A stretch of DNA of 64,000 nt from Methylobacterium aquaticum (GTDB lineage: Bacteria > Pseudomonadota > Alphaproteobacteria > Rhizobiales > Beijerinckiaceae), in contig NZ_CP043627.1 of the NCBI RefSeq assembly GCF_016804325.1, positions 5,716,001-5,780,000 on the forward strand, written 5' to 3'. Below, in pieces: positions 48,716 to 57,309 of the stretch; position 1 is the stretch's first letter, and each line of letters begins with the position of its first letter. The position numbers and the translations under genes are program-made. Below the pieces are notes generated by a model that did no database searches, was not told the origin of the DNA, and worked only from the letters and a program-made list of their open reading frames with translations.

Positions 48716-49194
48716 CAATCCTCTCCCCGGGCCATGGTGAAGAAATTCACCCGCGTCGCCGCGATCCGGCGCGCCTCCGCCGCGCGCTCCTCGTCCCGGC
48801 GCAGGGCGACCGGCCTCAGCGCCGCCTCGACCGCCGCACGCCGCGCCGGGACCTGCCACAGCGCGTCGAGGGTCGCGGCGAGCCGCGCCTTCGCGCGGTC
48901 GCGGCCGAGCTGGTAGGCGAAGCCGGTCTCGCCGCCGGGGAGGCGCACCGCCGCCCGGGTCACCGTCGCCTCGCCGAGGTTGAACGGCCGCCCGTCGCCG
49001 CCGATGCGGCCGCGGGTCATCACCAAGCCGGTCTCCGGCGGGCGCAGGTCTTCGACGGTGTCGGTGGCGCCGAGCTGCGTCAGCGCCCGGCGCAGTTCCT
49101 CGGAGCGGGCCTGACCGCACAAAGCCATCACGGCGCGGCGAGCCGCGAGTTCGGGCGTTTCGGGCCGGCGGGGGGCCGGGTTAGGATCGGGCAT
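48715..49194 (-). CDS. phnG: C-P lyase core subunit PhnG
   Basis: A 159-residue core subunit and first gene of the operon. LRPPETGLVMTRGRIGGDGRPFNLGEATVTRAAVRL and GFAYQLGRDRAKARLAATLDAL are typical. I prefer the ATG at 49194 because an upstream in-frame ATG at 49212 would leave only a few leader bases after the predicted start of transcription. The C-terminus RVNFFTMARGED is the family end. Confidence 0.93.
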   Translation of the reverse strand: MPDPNPAPRRPETPELAARRAVMALCGQARSEELRRALTQLGATDTVEDLRPPETGLVMTRGRIGGDGRPFNLGEATVTRAAVRLPGGETGFAYQLGRDRAKARLAATLDALWQVPARRAAVEAALRPVALRRDEERAAEARRIAATRVNFFTMARGED

Positions 49195-49217
49195 CGCGAG
49201 GTCCGCTGGCATCTCGA

Positions 49218-49252
49218 TTGTCTAATGGTATAGACAACCGACGATCCGGGAG
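49218..49252 (-). promoter_or_regulatory. PhnF operator and phnG promoter
   Basis: A perfect palindrome TTGTCTA-N6-TAGACAA occupies 49218-49237 between the divergent phnG and phnF genes. It contains TGGTATAGAC, which matches the known mycobacterial PhnF site TGGTATAGACCA over ten bases. On the minus strand TATACC inside the palindrome lies 17 bases from TTGCTC, giving a phnG promoter whose -10 would be covered by bound repressor. Auto-repression of phnF is also likely. Confidence 0.8.
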
Positions 49253-49274
49253 CAAATGAAGTTTGGATGACGGT

Positions 49275-50024
49275 ATGGATGCGAGGGGCGACGGTCCGGT
49301 GACGGTGCTGGCACGGGGCGAGGGCCTGGCGGCGTGGCGCCAGATCGCGGACGGCCTGGCGGCCGACATCGAAGCCGGGCGCCTGGCTGCCGGCGCGCAG
49401 CTGCCGACGGAAGCGGCGCTGGCGGCACGGTACGGGGTCAACCGCCACACCGTGCGCCGGGCGCTGGCGGCGCTCGCCGAACGCGGGCTGGTGCGGGCGA
49501 CGCAGGGGCGCGGCACCTTCGTGGAGACGCCGCGGCTCGCCTACCCGATCGGCCGGCGCACCCGCTTCTCCGAGATCGTGAGCCGGGCCGGCCGCGAGGC
49601 CTGGGGCGACCTGATCACCGCAGAGACCGTGCCGGCCGATCCCGCCACCGCGGAGATGCTGCGCATCGCCCCCGGGGATCCGATGCTCGAACTGCTGACG
49701 ATCCACCGCGCCGACGGCACGCCGCTCTCCACCGCCCGCACCTGCCTGCCGCTGCCGCGCTTCACGGGCTTCGCGGCGGCCTATCAGGCCCTGGGCTCGC
49801 TCACCCGCGCCTATGCCGAGTTCGGCATCGCCGACTACACCCGCCTGTCGACCCGCATCCACGCCCGCCCGGCCGCCGCCGACGAGGCCGCCCGCCTCGA
49901 TCTCGCGCCCGGCCGGGTGCTGATCCTGCTCACCAGCGTCAATGTCGATGCGGCCGGCCTGCCGATCCAGGCGACGTGCAGCCTGTTCGCGGCGGACCGG
50001 GTGGAACTGGTGGTGGAGGGGTAG
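49275..50024 (+). CDS. phnF: PhnF, GntR/HutC-family regulator of phosphonate metabolism
   Basis: A 249-residue regulator with an N-terminal winged helix (LPTEAALAARYGVNRHTVRRALAALAERGLVRATQGRGTFVE) and a C-terminal UTRA ligand domain (about residues 90-249, with LLTIHRADGTPLSTARTCLPLPRF and QATCSLFAADRVELVVE). It is divergent from phnG with a matching operator between them. ATG at 49275 is used; a TTG four codons upstream is less likely. Phosphate or a phosphonate intermediate is the probable effector. Confidence 0.93.
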   Translation: MDARGDGPVTVLARGEGLAAWRQIADGLAADIEAGRLAAGAQLPTEAALAARYGVNRHTVRRALAALAERGLVRATQGRGTFVETPRLAYPIGRRTRFSEIVSRAGREAWGDLITAETVPADPATAEMLRIAPGDPMLELLTIHRADGTPLSTARTCLPLPRFTGFAAAYQALGSLTRAYAEFGIADYTRLSTRIHARPAAADEAARLDLAPGRVLILLTSVNVDAAGLPIQATCSLFAADRVELVVEG

Positions 50025-50105
50025 GGGCGAGCACGTCCCGCGAGGAACCCGAACTTCCGGCCCATGAGGCGGTTACCCCCGCGCCTCGCGCCGGAGTTTC
50101 CCACC

Positions 50106-50336
50106 ATGCTCGCCCGCCTGACCTGTGCCGCCCTGTTCGTCGCCGCCAGCGTCTTGCCGCTCACGCCCGCCACGGCCGGACCGGCGCAGGACTACCAGTA
50201 CCAGCGCCGGCAGCTCGGCCGGGGCCAGGTCTGCCGGCCGCCGCTGAAATTCGCGGCCGGCGCCTGCGTGCGGCGCTGCCCGGCGGGCTACCAGGACATG
50301 GGCGGCTATTGCCGCCTGCGCAACATGCAGCGCTGA
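50106..50336 (+). CDS. small secreted four-cysteine protein
   Basis: A 76-residue protein with a signal peptide (MLARLTCAALFVAASVLPLTPATA). The mature roughly 50 residues contain QVCRPPLKFAAGACVRRCPAGYQDMGGYCRLR, with four cysteines likely forming two disulfides, in a CxxG-Y type knot reminiscent of small animal-like EGF spacing. The family is not recognised. It lies 81 bases after phnF and converges with the binding-protein gene. Confidence 0.7.
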   Translation: MLARLTCAALFVAASVLPLTPATAGPAQDYQYQRRQLGRGQVCRPPLKFAAGACVRRCPAGYQDMGGYCRLRNMQR

Positions 50337-50340
50337 CGTC

Positions 50341-51573
50341 TCATTTGGCGGCCGCCTTCACCAGCGGGCAGCCGCCCTCGGCGAGCGGCCGGAACGCCTC
50401 GTCGCCCGGCACGGTGGCGACGAGCTTGTAGAGGTCCCATTCGCCCGTCGATTCCTTCGGGGTCTTCACCTGCATCAGGTACATGTCGTGGACCATGCGG
50501 CCGTCCTCGCGGATCCGGCCGTTCGTCGCGAACATGTCGTTGACCGGGGTCTCGCGCATCTTGGCGACCACGGTCTTGGCATCGTCGGTGCCCGCCGCCT
50601 GCACCGCCTTCAGGTAGTGCAGCACCGAGGAATAGACGCCGGCCTGGTGCATCGTCGGCATCAGCCCGGCCTTCTCCTTGAAGCGGGCGGCGAAGGCGCG
50701 GGTCTCCGGCGTGCGGTCCCAGTAGAAGGCGGTGGTGAGCAACAGGTTCTGCGCCACCTCGATCCCGAGGCTGTGCACGTCGTCGATGTTGATCAGCAGA
50801 GCCAGCAGGGTCTGGCCGCCCTGGACGATGCCGAATTCATGCGCCTGCTTGATCGCGTTGACGGTGTCGCCGCCGGCATTGGCGAAGGCGATGAGCTTGG
50901 CACCCGACCCTTGCGCCTGGAGCAGGAAGGACGAGAAATCGGCGGTGGCGAAGGGCGCCCGGACCGTCGACAGCACCTTGCCGCCCGACCGCTTCACCTC
51001 CGCGATGGCGTCGCGCTCCAGCGCGTGGCCGAAGGCGTAGTCGGCGGTGACGAAAGCCCAGCTGTCGAGCCCCTTCTTCACCGCGGCGCTGCCGGAGACG
51101 TGGGAGAGCGCGTAGGTGTCGTAGGTCCAGTGGATGCCGGTCGGCGAGCATTGGACGCCGGTGAGGTCCGAGGTGCCGCCGCCCGAGACGATCAGCACCT
51201 TGCCCTTGTCCTTGGCGATCTGCTGGACGGCGAGCGCCACCGAGGAGGTCGGCACGTCGAGGATCACGTCGACGCCGTCCCGGTCGTACCATTGCCGGGC
51301 GATGTTGGAGCCGACATCCGGCTTGTTCTGATGGTCGGCGAAGACGACCTCGACCGGCTTGCCGTCGAGGGTGCCGCCGAAATCCTTCACCGCCATCTCG
51401 GCGGCGATCACCGAGCCGCGGCCGGTGGAATCTGCGTAGACGCTCGACATGTCGTTGAGGACGGCGAGCTTGACCTTGCCGTCGGAGAGGCGCGGTTCGG
51501 CGGCACGAGCCGGGGCGGCAAGCGCGCAGAGCGATGCGGCAGCGAGGAGCGCGGCGCGAAGAGGGGTGAGCAT
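50341..51573 (-). CDS. ABC transporter substrate-binding protein (LivK type), orphan
   Basis: A 410-residue periplasmic binding protein with a signal peptide (SLCALAAPARAAE) and the type I branched-chain amino-acid binding fold: VKLAVLNDMSSVYADSTGRGSVIAAEMAVKDFGG, DGVDVILDVPTSSVALAVQQIAKDKGKVLIVSGGGTSDLTG and WAFVTADYAFGHALERDA. No permease or ATPase gene is adjacent, so it either serves a distant transporter or acts in signalling. The ligand is unknown. Confidence 0.88.
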   Translation of the reverse strand: MLTPLRAALLAAASLCALAAPARAAEPRLSDGKVKLAVLNDMSSVYADSTGRGSVIAAEMAVKDFGGTLDGKPVEVVFADHQNKPDVGSNIARQWYDRDGVDVILDVPTSSVALAVQQIAKDKGKVLIVSGGGTSDLTGVQCSPTGIHWTYDTYALSHVSGSAAVKKGLDSWAFVTADYAFGHALERDAIAEVKRSGGKVLSTVRAPFATADFSSFLLQAQGSGAKLIAFANAGGDTVNAIKQAHEFGIVQGGQTLLALLINIDDVHSLGIEVAQNLLLTTAFYWDRTPETRAFAARFKEKAGLMPTMHQAGVYSSVLHYLKAVQAAGTDDAKTVVAKMRETPVNDMFATNGRIREDGRMVHDMYLMQVKTPKESTGEWDLYKLVATVPGDEAFRPLAEGGCPLVKAAAK

Positions 51574-51731
51574 GGGCGTTCTCCCGGGCGCCTTCCGCTT
51601 CTGGGTGAGCGGATCGTGGCGCCGTGGGGCCCATCAAAAGCGGTGGGGCGGAGGGACGCAAGCCGGGAAGATGCCTGCGAGGGGACAGAACGGCGATCGA
51701 TCTCGTGTCACGACCACTCGTCACACCCTCT

Positions 51732-51874
51732 GCGTCATCCCGGGGCCGCGGCAGCGGAGCCCGGGATCCAGAACCGCGGATGGTTGAGAATGAAGCGAAA
51801 CGCTCTCCGCCTCTTCCTGAACAAACTGAGTGTCTGGATTCCGGGCTCCGCTGCCGCGGCCCCGGAATGACGCG
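51732..51874. repeat. dispersed inverted repeat upstream of the orphan binding protein gene
   Basis: Arms of about 41 bases facing each other across a 60-base loop. Each arm reads CGTCATYCCGGGGCCGCGG and continues through CAGCGGAGCCCGG.ATCCAGA, with two or three differences between arms. The surroundings (51574-51930) hold no gene. The CGTCAT..GGGGC start and GGGATCCA-type end are shared with the repeat near 57.1 kb, so both belong to one family. Confidence 0.85.
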
Positions 51875-51930
51875 GAGCGTTGGACAGACGGGAGCGCTAC
51901 GATCTCGGGGAGATTGTCGATGACTCGCTC

Positions 51931-53481
51931 TTACCGCAACGCGATCGCCAGCAGCGACCCGGCGATCGCCCACAGAGCCAGGGTCGACCACACCATCCGC
52001 TTGGTCTCGATCCGGATGCGCCGCTCGACGCGCGTCACCTCGCGCAAGCCCTCCTCGTCGAGGCGCACCAGCACGCGCTTTACCCGCTGGGCGAGGTCGG
52101 GCACGTCGGCGACCACGTCGGCGAGCGTCAGCACCGCGCGGCGGGCCTGGTCGGCGCGGCCGATCGGGCCGAGGTTGCGGGTCAGCCAGGCGCGCACCAC
52201 CGGCTCGGCGGTGGTCCACATGTCGAGGCGCGGATCGAGGGAGCGGGCGACGCCCTCGACCACCACCATGGTCTTCTGAAGCATCACCAGTTCGGTGCGG
52301 GTGCTCATGTCGAAGAGCGCCGTGACGTCGAAGAGCAGCGTCAGAACCTTCGCCATCGAGATTTCGTCGGCCCGGCGCTGGTGGATCGGCTCGCCGATCG
52401 CCCGGATGGCCTGCGCGAAATCGTCGACGGAATGGTGCGAGGGGACGTAGCCGGCCTCGAAATGTACCTCCGCCACCCGGCGGTAGTCGCGCAGGATGAA
52501 GCCCAGCAGAATTTCGGCGAGGAAGCGGCGCTCCTTCAGGCCGAGCCGGCCCATGATGCCGAAATCGACCGCCACCAGCCGCCCGGCCGGATCGACGAAC
52601 AGGTTTCCGGGATGCATGTCGGCGTGGAAGAAACCGTCCCGGATCGCGTGACGCAGGAAGGACTGGATCACGGTCCGCCCGAGCGCCGCCACATCGTGGC
52701 CGGCCTCGACGATCGCCGCGCGGTCGTTGAGGCGGATGCCGTCGATCCACTCGCTCGCCAGCACGTCGCGCCCGGTCAGTTCCCAGACCGGCTGCGGCAC
52801 CCGGAACTCGGGGTCGTCCTTGATGTTCTCGGCCAGTTCCGAGAGGGCGGCGGCTTCGAGCCGCAGATCCATCTCCATGGCGACCGAGCGGGCGAGCGTC
52901 TCCACCACCTCGCGCGGGCGCAGGCGCTCGGCCTCGGGGCGCAGGGCCTCGACCACCCGGGCCATGAAGCGCATCGCCTGGATGTCGCGGGAGAAGCGCT
53001 CGCGCACCCCCGGCCGCATGATCTTGACCGCGACCACCCGCTCGGTGCCGTCGGCCTCGACGAGATGCGCCTTGTGGACCTGCGCGATCGAGGCGGCGGC
53101 GATCGGCTGGCTGAAGGAGGTGAACAGCTCAGCGACCGGCTTGCCGAGGGTCGCTTCGAGGATGCCGACCGCCACGTCCTGTGGGAAGGGCGGCACCCGG
53201 TCCTGCAGGCGCTCCAGGTCGCGGGCCGCCGCCATGCCGACGATGTCGGGCCTCGTCGCCAGGAACTGGCCGAACTTGACGTAGGACGGCCCGAGGCGGG
53301 TCAGCGCCGCGGGCAGGCGGCCGGCGCCGAGGCCCGGGCGTTCCAGCTTGCGGCCGAACCGCAGGACGAGGCGCAGGTGGGGCGGCAGGGCGGCCTCGTC
53401 CACGAAGGCGAGGGCGCCCTCGCGGGCCATCACCCAGCCGACATGGATGCCCCGGGCGAGGTGGGCGACGACGCTCAGCAC
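51931..53481 (-). CDS. ubiB: ubiquinone biosynthesis kinase-like protein UbiB
   Basis: A 516-residue atypical kinase-like ATPase needed for ubiquinone synthesis. The family KxGQ motif is YVKFGQFLATRPD, the Ala-rich loop is AAASIAQVHKA, and the catalytic-like blocks are FFHADMHPGNLFV and VAVDFGIMGRL. A C-terminal transmembrane helix (WSTLALWAIAGSLLAIAL) anchors it. It starts 10 bases after ubiE in the same operon. Confidence 0.95.
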   Translation of the reverse strand: MLSVVAHLARGIHVGWVMAREGALAFVDEAALPPHLRLVLRFGRKLERPGLGAGRLPAALTRLGPSYVKFGQFLATRPDIVGMAAARDLERLQDRVPPFPQDVAVGILEATLGKPVAELFTSFSQPIAAASIAQVHKAHLVEADGTERVVAVKIMRPGVRERFSRDIQAMRFMARVVEALRPEAERLRPREVVETLARSVAMEMDLRLEAAALSELAENIKDDPEFRVPQPVWELTGRDVLASEWIDGIRLNDRAAIVEAGHDVAALGRTVIQSFLRHAIRDGFFHADMHPGNLFVDPAGRLVAVDFGIMGRLGLKERRFLAEILLGFILRDYRRVAEVHFEAGYVPSHHSVDDFAQAIRAIGEPIHQRRADEISMAKVLTLLFDVTALFDMSTRTELVMLQKTMVVVEGVARSLDPRLDMWTTAEPVVRAWLTRNLGPIGRADQARRAVLTLADVVADVPDLAQRVKRVLVRLDEEGLREVTRVERRIRIETKRMVWSTLALWAIAGSLLAIALR

Positions 53482-53491
53482 GGGAAAGGCC

Positions 53492-54250
53492 TCACGCGAG
53501 CTTCCAGCCGGAATGGATGGCGCAGATGCCGCCCGAGAGCGGACGGTGGGTGACGTGGCCGAAGCCCGCCTCCTCGATCATCCGGGAAAAGCTCCCGGGG
53601 GTCGGGAAGCGGCGGATCGACTCGACGAGGTACTGGTAGGATTCCTTGTCGCCCGCCACCATCGCGCCCAGCCGCGGGATCACCTTGAACGAGTAGGCCT
53701 CGTAGATCTTGTCGAGCCCCGGCACGTCGACATGGGAGAATTCGAGGCACAGGAAGCGGCCGCCGACCTTGAGCACCCGGTGGGCCTCGGCCAGCGCCAG
53801 CTCGATCCGCGGCACGTTCCGGATGCCGAAGGCGATGGTGTAGGCGTCGAAGGTGCCGGCCGGCAGCGGCAGCGACTCGGCGTTGCCGGCGACGAAGTCG
53901 ATGCGCGAGCCGTACCGGTGGCCCGCCCGCTCGCGGCCGACCCCGAGCATCGCCTCGTTGATGTCGAGCACCGTCACCTTGGTGTCGGGCCCGCCGGCCT
54001 CAAGGGTGCGGAACGCGATGTCGCCGGTGCCGCCGGCGACGTCCAGCAGCCGGAACGGCCGGGTGCGCGACGGGCGAAGCGTCGACACGAAGGCGCTCTT
54101 CCACGCCCGGTGCAGGCCCCCGGACATCAGGTCGTTCATCAGGTCGTAGCGCTTCGCCACCGAGCGGAAGACCTCGTTGACGCGGTCCTGCTTCTCCGCG
54201 AGCCTGACGCGCTCGAAGCCGAAATCGGTGCTGGTCTCGTCGCCGGCCAT
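53492..54250 (-). CDS. ubiE: demethylmenaquinone/ubiquinone methyltransferase UbiE
   Basis: A 252-residue SAM-dependent C-methyltransferase. It begins with a short hydrophilic N-terminus, then [24 protein letters not shown] and motif [56 protein letters not shown] and the C-terminal [11 protein letters not shown] are diagnostic. The start at [12 protein letters not shown] was chosen over a 19-codon extension. It is upstream of ubiB. Confidence 0.96.
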   Translation of the reverse strand: MAGDETSTDFGFERVRLAEKQDRVNEVFRSVAKRYDLMNDLMSGGLHRAWKSAFVSTLRPSRTRPFRLLDVAGGTGDIAFRTLEAGGPDTKVTVLDINEAMLGVGRERAGHRYGSRIDFVAGNAESLPLPAGTFDAYTIAFGIRNVPRIELALAEAHRVLKVGGRFLCLEFSHVDVPGLDKIYEAYSFKVIPRLGAMVAGDKESYQYLVESIRRFPTPGSFSRMIEEAGFGHVTHRPLSGGICAIHSGWKLA

Positions 54251-54359
54251 GCCTTGAGGTCCCCTGTCGTGGCGGCCTGCATAGCGAAGCCGCGGGCAAA
54301 GCACCATCTTGGGGAGCGCGTTCGAGGCGTGCGCTTCGTCGCGCCCACAGCGGACCGGC

Positions 54360-55019
54360 TCAGGCCTCCGGCCCGGCGGCGAGGCGGTACAGCCCGTCCT
54401 CGTCCTTCGTCACCAGAAGGAGCGGCTGCCCGGCTTTGTCAGTCTTCGACGGGCCGCTGTCCTGTTCGAGGAGTTCCTTGATCCGCTCGGCGTCGCGGCC
54501 TCCCGGGTTCTGCGCGGCGGTGACGAGGCTGTCGAGCGAAATGCCGAGCTTGTCCAGCCCCAGATGCTGCTCGATGAGATGGAACAGCAGGTCGGGCGTC
54601 TTCTGCTGCAGCAACACCTCGACCGTCTTGGAATCGAGCTTCATCCGCGCGGCGATTCCGGAGATCATGGCCCCGTCATCCGGATTCGCGGTGAGCTTGA
54701 GCATAGTGTCCTTGATCGCCGCGCCGAATTCCTCGAACGTCCTGTAGTGCGACCGCTCGACGCCGAGCACCTGGCCCAGCTGCTCGACGCGCTGCATCAG
54801 CAGCTTCTCGCCTGTCACGTGGTTCACGCTGAACAGGGCGGCGGTCGCCGCGGCCCGGGCCTTCGCGTCGGTGCCCTGGCCGAGGGCCAAGGGGTCTTTC
54901 GCCGGATCCTGCGGCTTGAGGCTCGGGGAGGTCACCGGTGGCACGGTAGGATCATCGCGAAGGGCGGTCCGTTGCAACATCTGCAGGGCCGCGATCCCGG
55001 TGGTGGGGACAATCTGCAT
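54360..55019 (-). CDS. hypothetical protein between ubiE and mutM
   Basis: A 219-residue protein I do not recognise. There is no signal peptide or membrane segment. Residues 1-55 are Pro/Thr-rich and probably disordered ([24 protein letters not shown]). The remainder is predicted helical with a repeated heptad feel ([75 protein letters not shown]), ending in a Lys/Asp-rich tail. GGAG precedes the ATG at good spacing. It interrupts the mutM-ubiE arrangement usual in Rhizobiales, so it looks like a lineage-specific insertion. Confidence 0.72.
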   Translation of the reverse strand: MQIVPTTGIAALQMLQRTALRDDPTVPPVTSPSLKPQDPAKDPLALGQGTDAKARAAATAALFSVNHVTGEKLLMQRVEQLGQVLGVERSHYRTFEEFGAAIKDTMLKLTANPDDGAMISGIAARMKLDSKTVEVLLQQKTPDLLFHLIEQHLGLDKLGISLDSLVTAAQNPGGRDAERIKELLEQDSGPSKTDKAGQPLLLVTKDEDGLYRLAAGPEA

Positions 55020-55220
55020 CGCACACTCCGCCGCCTGGGGCATCGGGTCGTGATCGGGAGCGAAACCTCGCCGCCATCGATCAGCAACATGCGGAATTTA
55101 ACCTAAGGTCACGTAAATACCGGCGACTGCACGCAACGGTTCGCCGACGCCGCATTGGCGAAACCGGCGCAGGCCCCCCATCTCCCGGCCTTAAGCGCTT
55201 CGCCCGTCTTCCAGGATGCC

Positions 55221-56110
55221 ATGCCCGAACTGCCCGAAGTCGAGACCGTCCGCCGCGGCCTGGAGCCCGCCCTGGTCGGCGCCCGCTTCACCGAGGTCGT
55301 GCTGAACCGGCCCAACCTCCGCTTTCCGTTCCCGGCCCGCTTCGCCGCCCGGGTGAAGGGGCAGGAGGTCACGGCCCTGTCGCGCCGCGCCAAGTACCTC
55401 GTCGCCGAATTGTCCTCCGGCGAGGCGCTGATCATGCATCTCGGCATGAGCGGCCGGTTCGATGTCCACCTGCCCGACGGCCGCACCGTCTCGCCCGGCG
55501 ACTTCTACCTCGAAGGAGCGCAGGGCCAAGCCAAGCACGACCACGTCCGGTTCGGGCTCTCGAACGGCGCCCGGGTGGTCTATAACGACGCCCGCCGCTT
55601 CGGCTTCATGGACTTGGTGCCGTCGGCGGAGCTTGCCACCTGCCGCCACTTCGCCGGCATGGGCATCGAGCCGCTCGGCAACGCGCTCTCCGGCGAGACG
55701 ATCGCCACGCTGTTTGCGGGCAAGCGCACGCCGCTCAAGGCCGCGCTCCTCGACCAGCGGCTGATCGCGGGGCTGGGCAACATCTATGTCTGCGAGGCCC
55801 TGCACCGGGCCAAGCTCCATCCGGAGGCCCCGGCCGGCACGCTCGCCGATGCCGCCGGCCGCCCGACCGCGAAGGCCAAGCGCCTCGCCACCGTGATCCG
55901 CGACGTGCTCACCGAGGCGGTGGCGGCGGGCGGCTCGACCCTGCGCGACTACGTCCATACCGACGGCAGCGCGGGCGCCTTCCAGCACGCCTTCCGGGTC
56001 TACGACCGGGAGGGACTGGGGTGCACGGCGAAGGGGTGCCGGGGGTGGTGCGGCGGCTGATGCAGTCGGGGCGGTCGACGTTCTATTGCGAGACTTGCCA
56101 GCCGCGGTGA
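55221..56110 (+). pseudogene. mutM: formamidopyrimidine-DNA glycosylase, frameshifted at the zinc finger
   Basis: A DNA repair glycosylase removing 8-oxoguanine. The catalytic N-terminus [15 protein letters not shown] is intact, with [37 protein letters not shown] and [20 protein letters not shown] following. The frame breaks at a G5 run (56041-56045) inside the C-terminal zinc finger. With one more G the protein reads [30 protein letters not shown] and reaches 296 residues with all four zinc cysteines. As printed it would lose half the finger. Confidence 0.88.
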
Positions 56111-56126
56111 GGGAGCGTTTCGGGCC

Positions 56127-57083
56127 ATGGCGGACCTGACCGAATCCGGCCTGCTCACGCTCGCGGCTGGCGACCGGATCTACTGGGAGACCTCGGGCCA
56201 CCCGGAGGGCAGGCCGGCGCTCTTCCTGCATGGCGGCCCGGGCAGCGGACTCGGGACCGGCGGCTATCGCCGCCACTTCGACGGCGCCCGGTACCGCATC
56301 GTCGGCATCGACCAGCGCGGCTGCGGCCGCAGCCGGCCGCTCGCCACCTCGAACCTCGGCCGCCTGTCCCGCAACACGACCCAAGCCGTGATCGCCGATA
56401 TCGAGGCGGTGCGGCGGCATCTCGGCATCGAACGCTGGCTCGTGACGGGAATCTCCTGGGGCACAACCCTGGCGCTCGCCTACGCGCAGCAGCATCCCGA
56501 CCGGGTAAGCGCGCTCGTGCTGGCCGCCGTCACAACCACCAGCCGAGACGAGGTCACCTGGATCACCGAGACCGTCGGTCGCGTCTTTCCGGAGGCGTGG
56601 TACGCCTTCGCGGCAGCGTCCGACCGGCGCGGGGACGAGCGCATCGTCGAGGCCTATGCGCGGCGCCTCGCGGGACACGACGCGTCGGATCGTCGGCGGG
56701 CGGTGCGGGACTGGATGGCCTGGGAAGACATGCATGTCTCCCTCGATCGGTCCTTGCCTCCGGGCCAAAAGCCGGACGATCCGGAGCGGGACGCGGTGTT
56801 CGCGACCCTGGTCACGCATTACTGGGCCAATGACGGCTTCCTGCACGGTCCCGAGGCGATCCTCGCCGGCATGGACCGTCTCCGCACCATCCCGGGCGTC
56901 CTGATCCATGGACGCCGCGACATCAGCGGACCTGCGGCCACGGCGTGGCAGTTGCACCGTCTCTGGCCGGCGAGCCGCCTCTGCATCGTGGAGGCGGAGG
57001 GCCATGGCGGGCCCGAGATCGCCGCGCGGATGCGGGACGCGACCGACCGTTTTGCCGATGATGGTCGATCAGAGCCTGCTTGA
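56127..57083 (+). CDS. pip: prolyl aminopeptidase (alpha/beta hydrolase)
   Basis: A 318-residue serine hydrolase of the proline iminopeptidase family. The oxyanion block is LFLHGGPGSGLGTGGYRRHFD, followed by RYRIVGIDQRGCGRSRP. The nucleophile elbow is GISWGTTLALAYAQQHP (Ser, variant of GGSWGS). The acid and base are Asp in HGRRDISGPA and His in AEGHGGPE. It begins 16 bases after mutM ends and probably shares its transcript. Confidence 0.9.
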   Translation: MADLTESGLLTLAAGDRIYWETSGHPEGRPALFLHGGPGSGLGTGGYRRHFDGARYRIVGIDQRGCGRSRPLATSNLGRLSRNTTQAVIADIEAVRRHLGIERWLVTGISWGTTLALAYAQQHPDRVSALVLAAVTTTSRDEVTWITETVGRVFPEAWYAFAAASDRRGDERIVEAYARRLAGHDASDRRRAVRDWMAWEDMHVSLDRSLPPGQKPDDPERDAVFATLVTHYWANDGFLHGPEAILAGMDRLRTIPGVLIHGRRDISGPAATAWQLHRLWPASRLCIVEAEGHGGPEIAARMRDATDRFADDGRSEPA

Positions 57084-57111
57084 CTGGCAATCCCAGTCTC
57101 AAATCCTCCAA

Positions 57112-57253
57112 CGTCATCCTGGGGCTCGTCGAAGACGAGAACCCGGGATCCATAGCCGCTGACGTCGAAGAAAAAGGCGGGTCGTCATCCGCCTCGTGCT
57201 GCGCCGTCAGCGGTTATGGATCCCGGGTTCCACTTCGCGGCCCCAGGATGACG
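57112..57253. repeat. dispersed inverted repeat between convergent genes
   Basis: Facing arms of about 50 bases. Each starts CGTCATCCTGGGGC and contains GAACCCGGGATCCATA, then CCGCTGACG, with a variable 12-base stretch after GGGGC. The loop is about 40 bases. It could act as a terminator for both the prolyl aminopeptidase and the SDR genes. It belongs to the same repeat family as the one near 51.8 kb. Confidence 0.85.
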
Positions 57254-57309
57254 AGGTGAGGTGGCGATGTTCGCGCTAGATCGACTCGAGCAGACGATCA
57301 AACAGGCTC

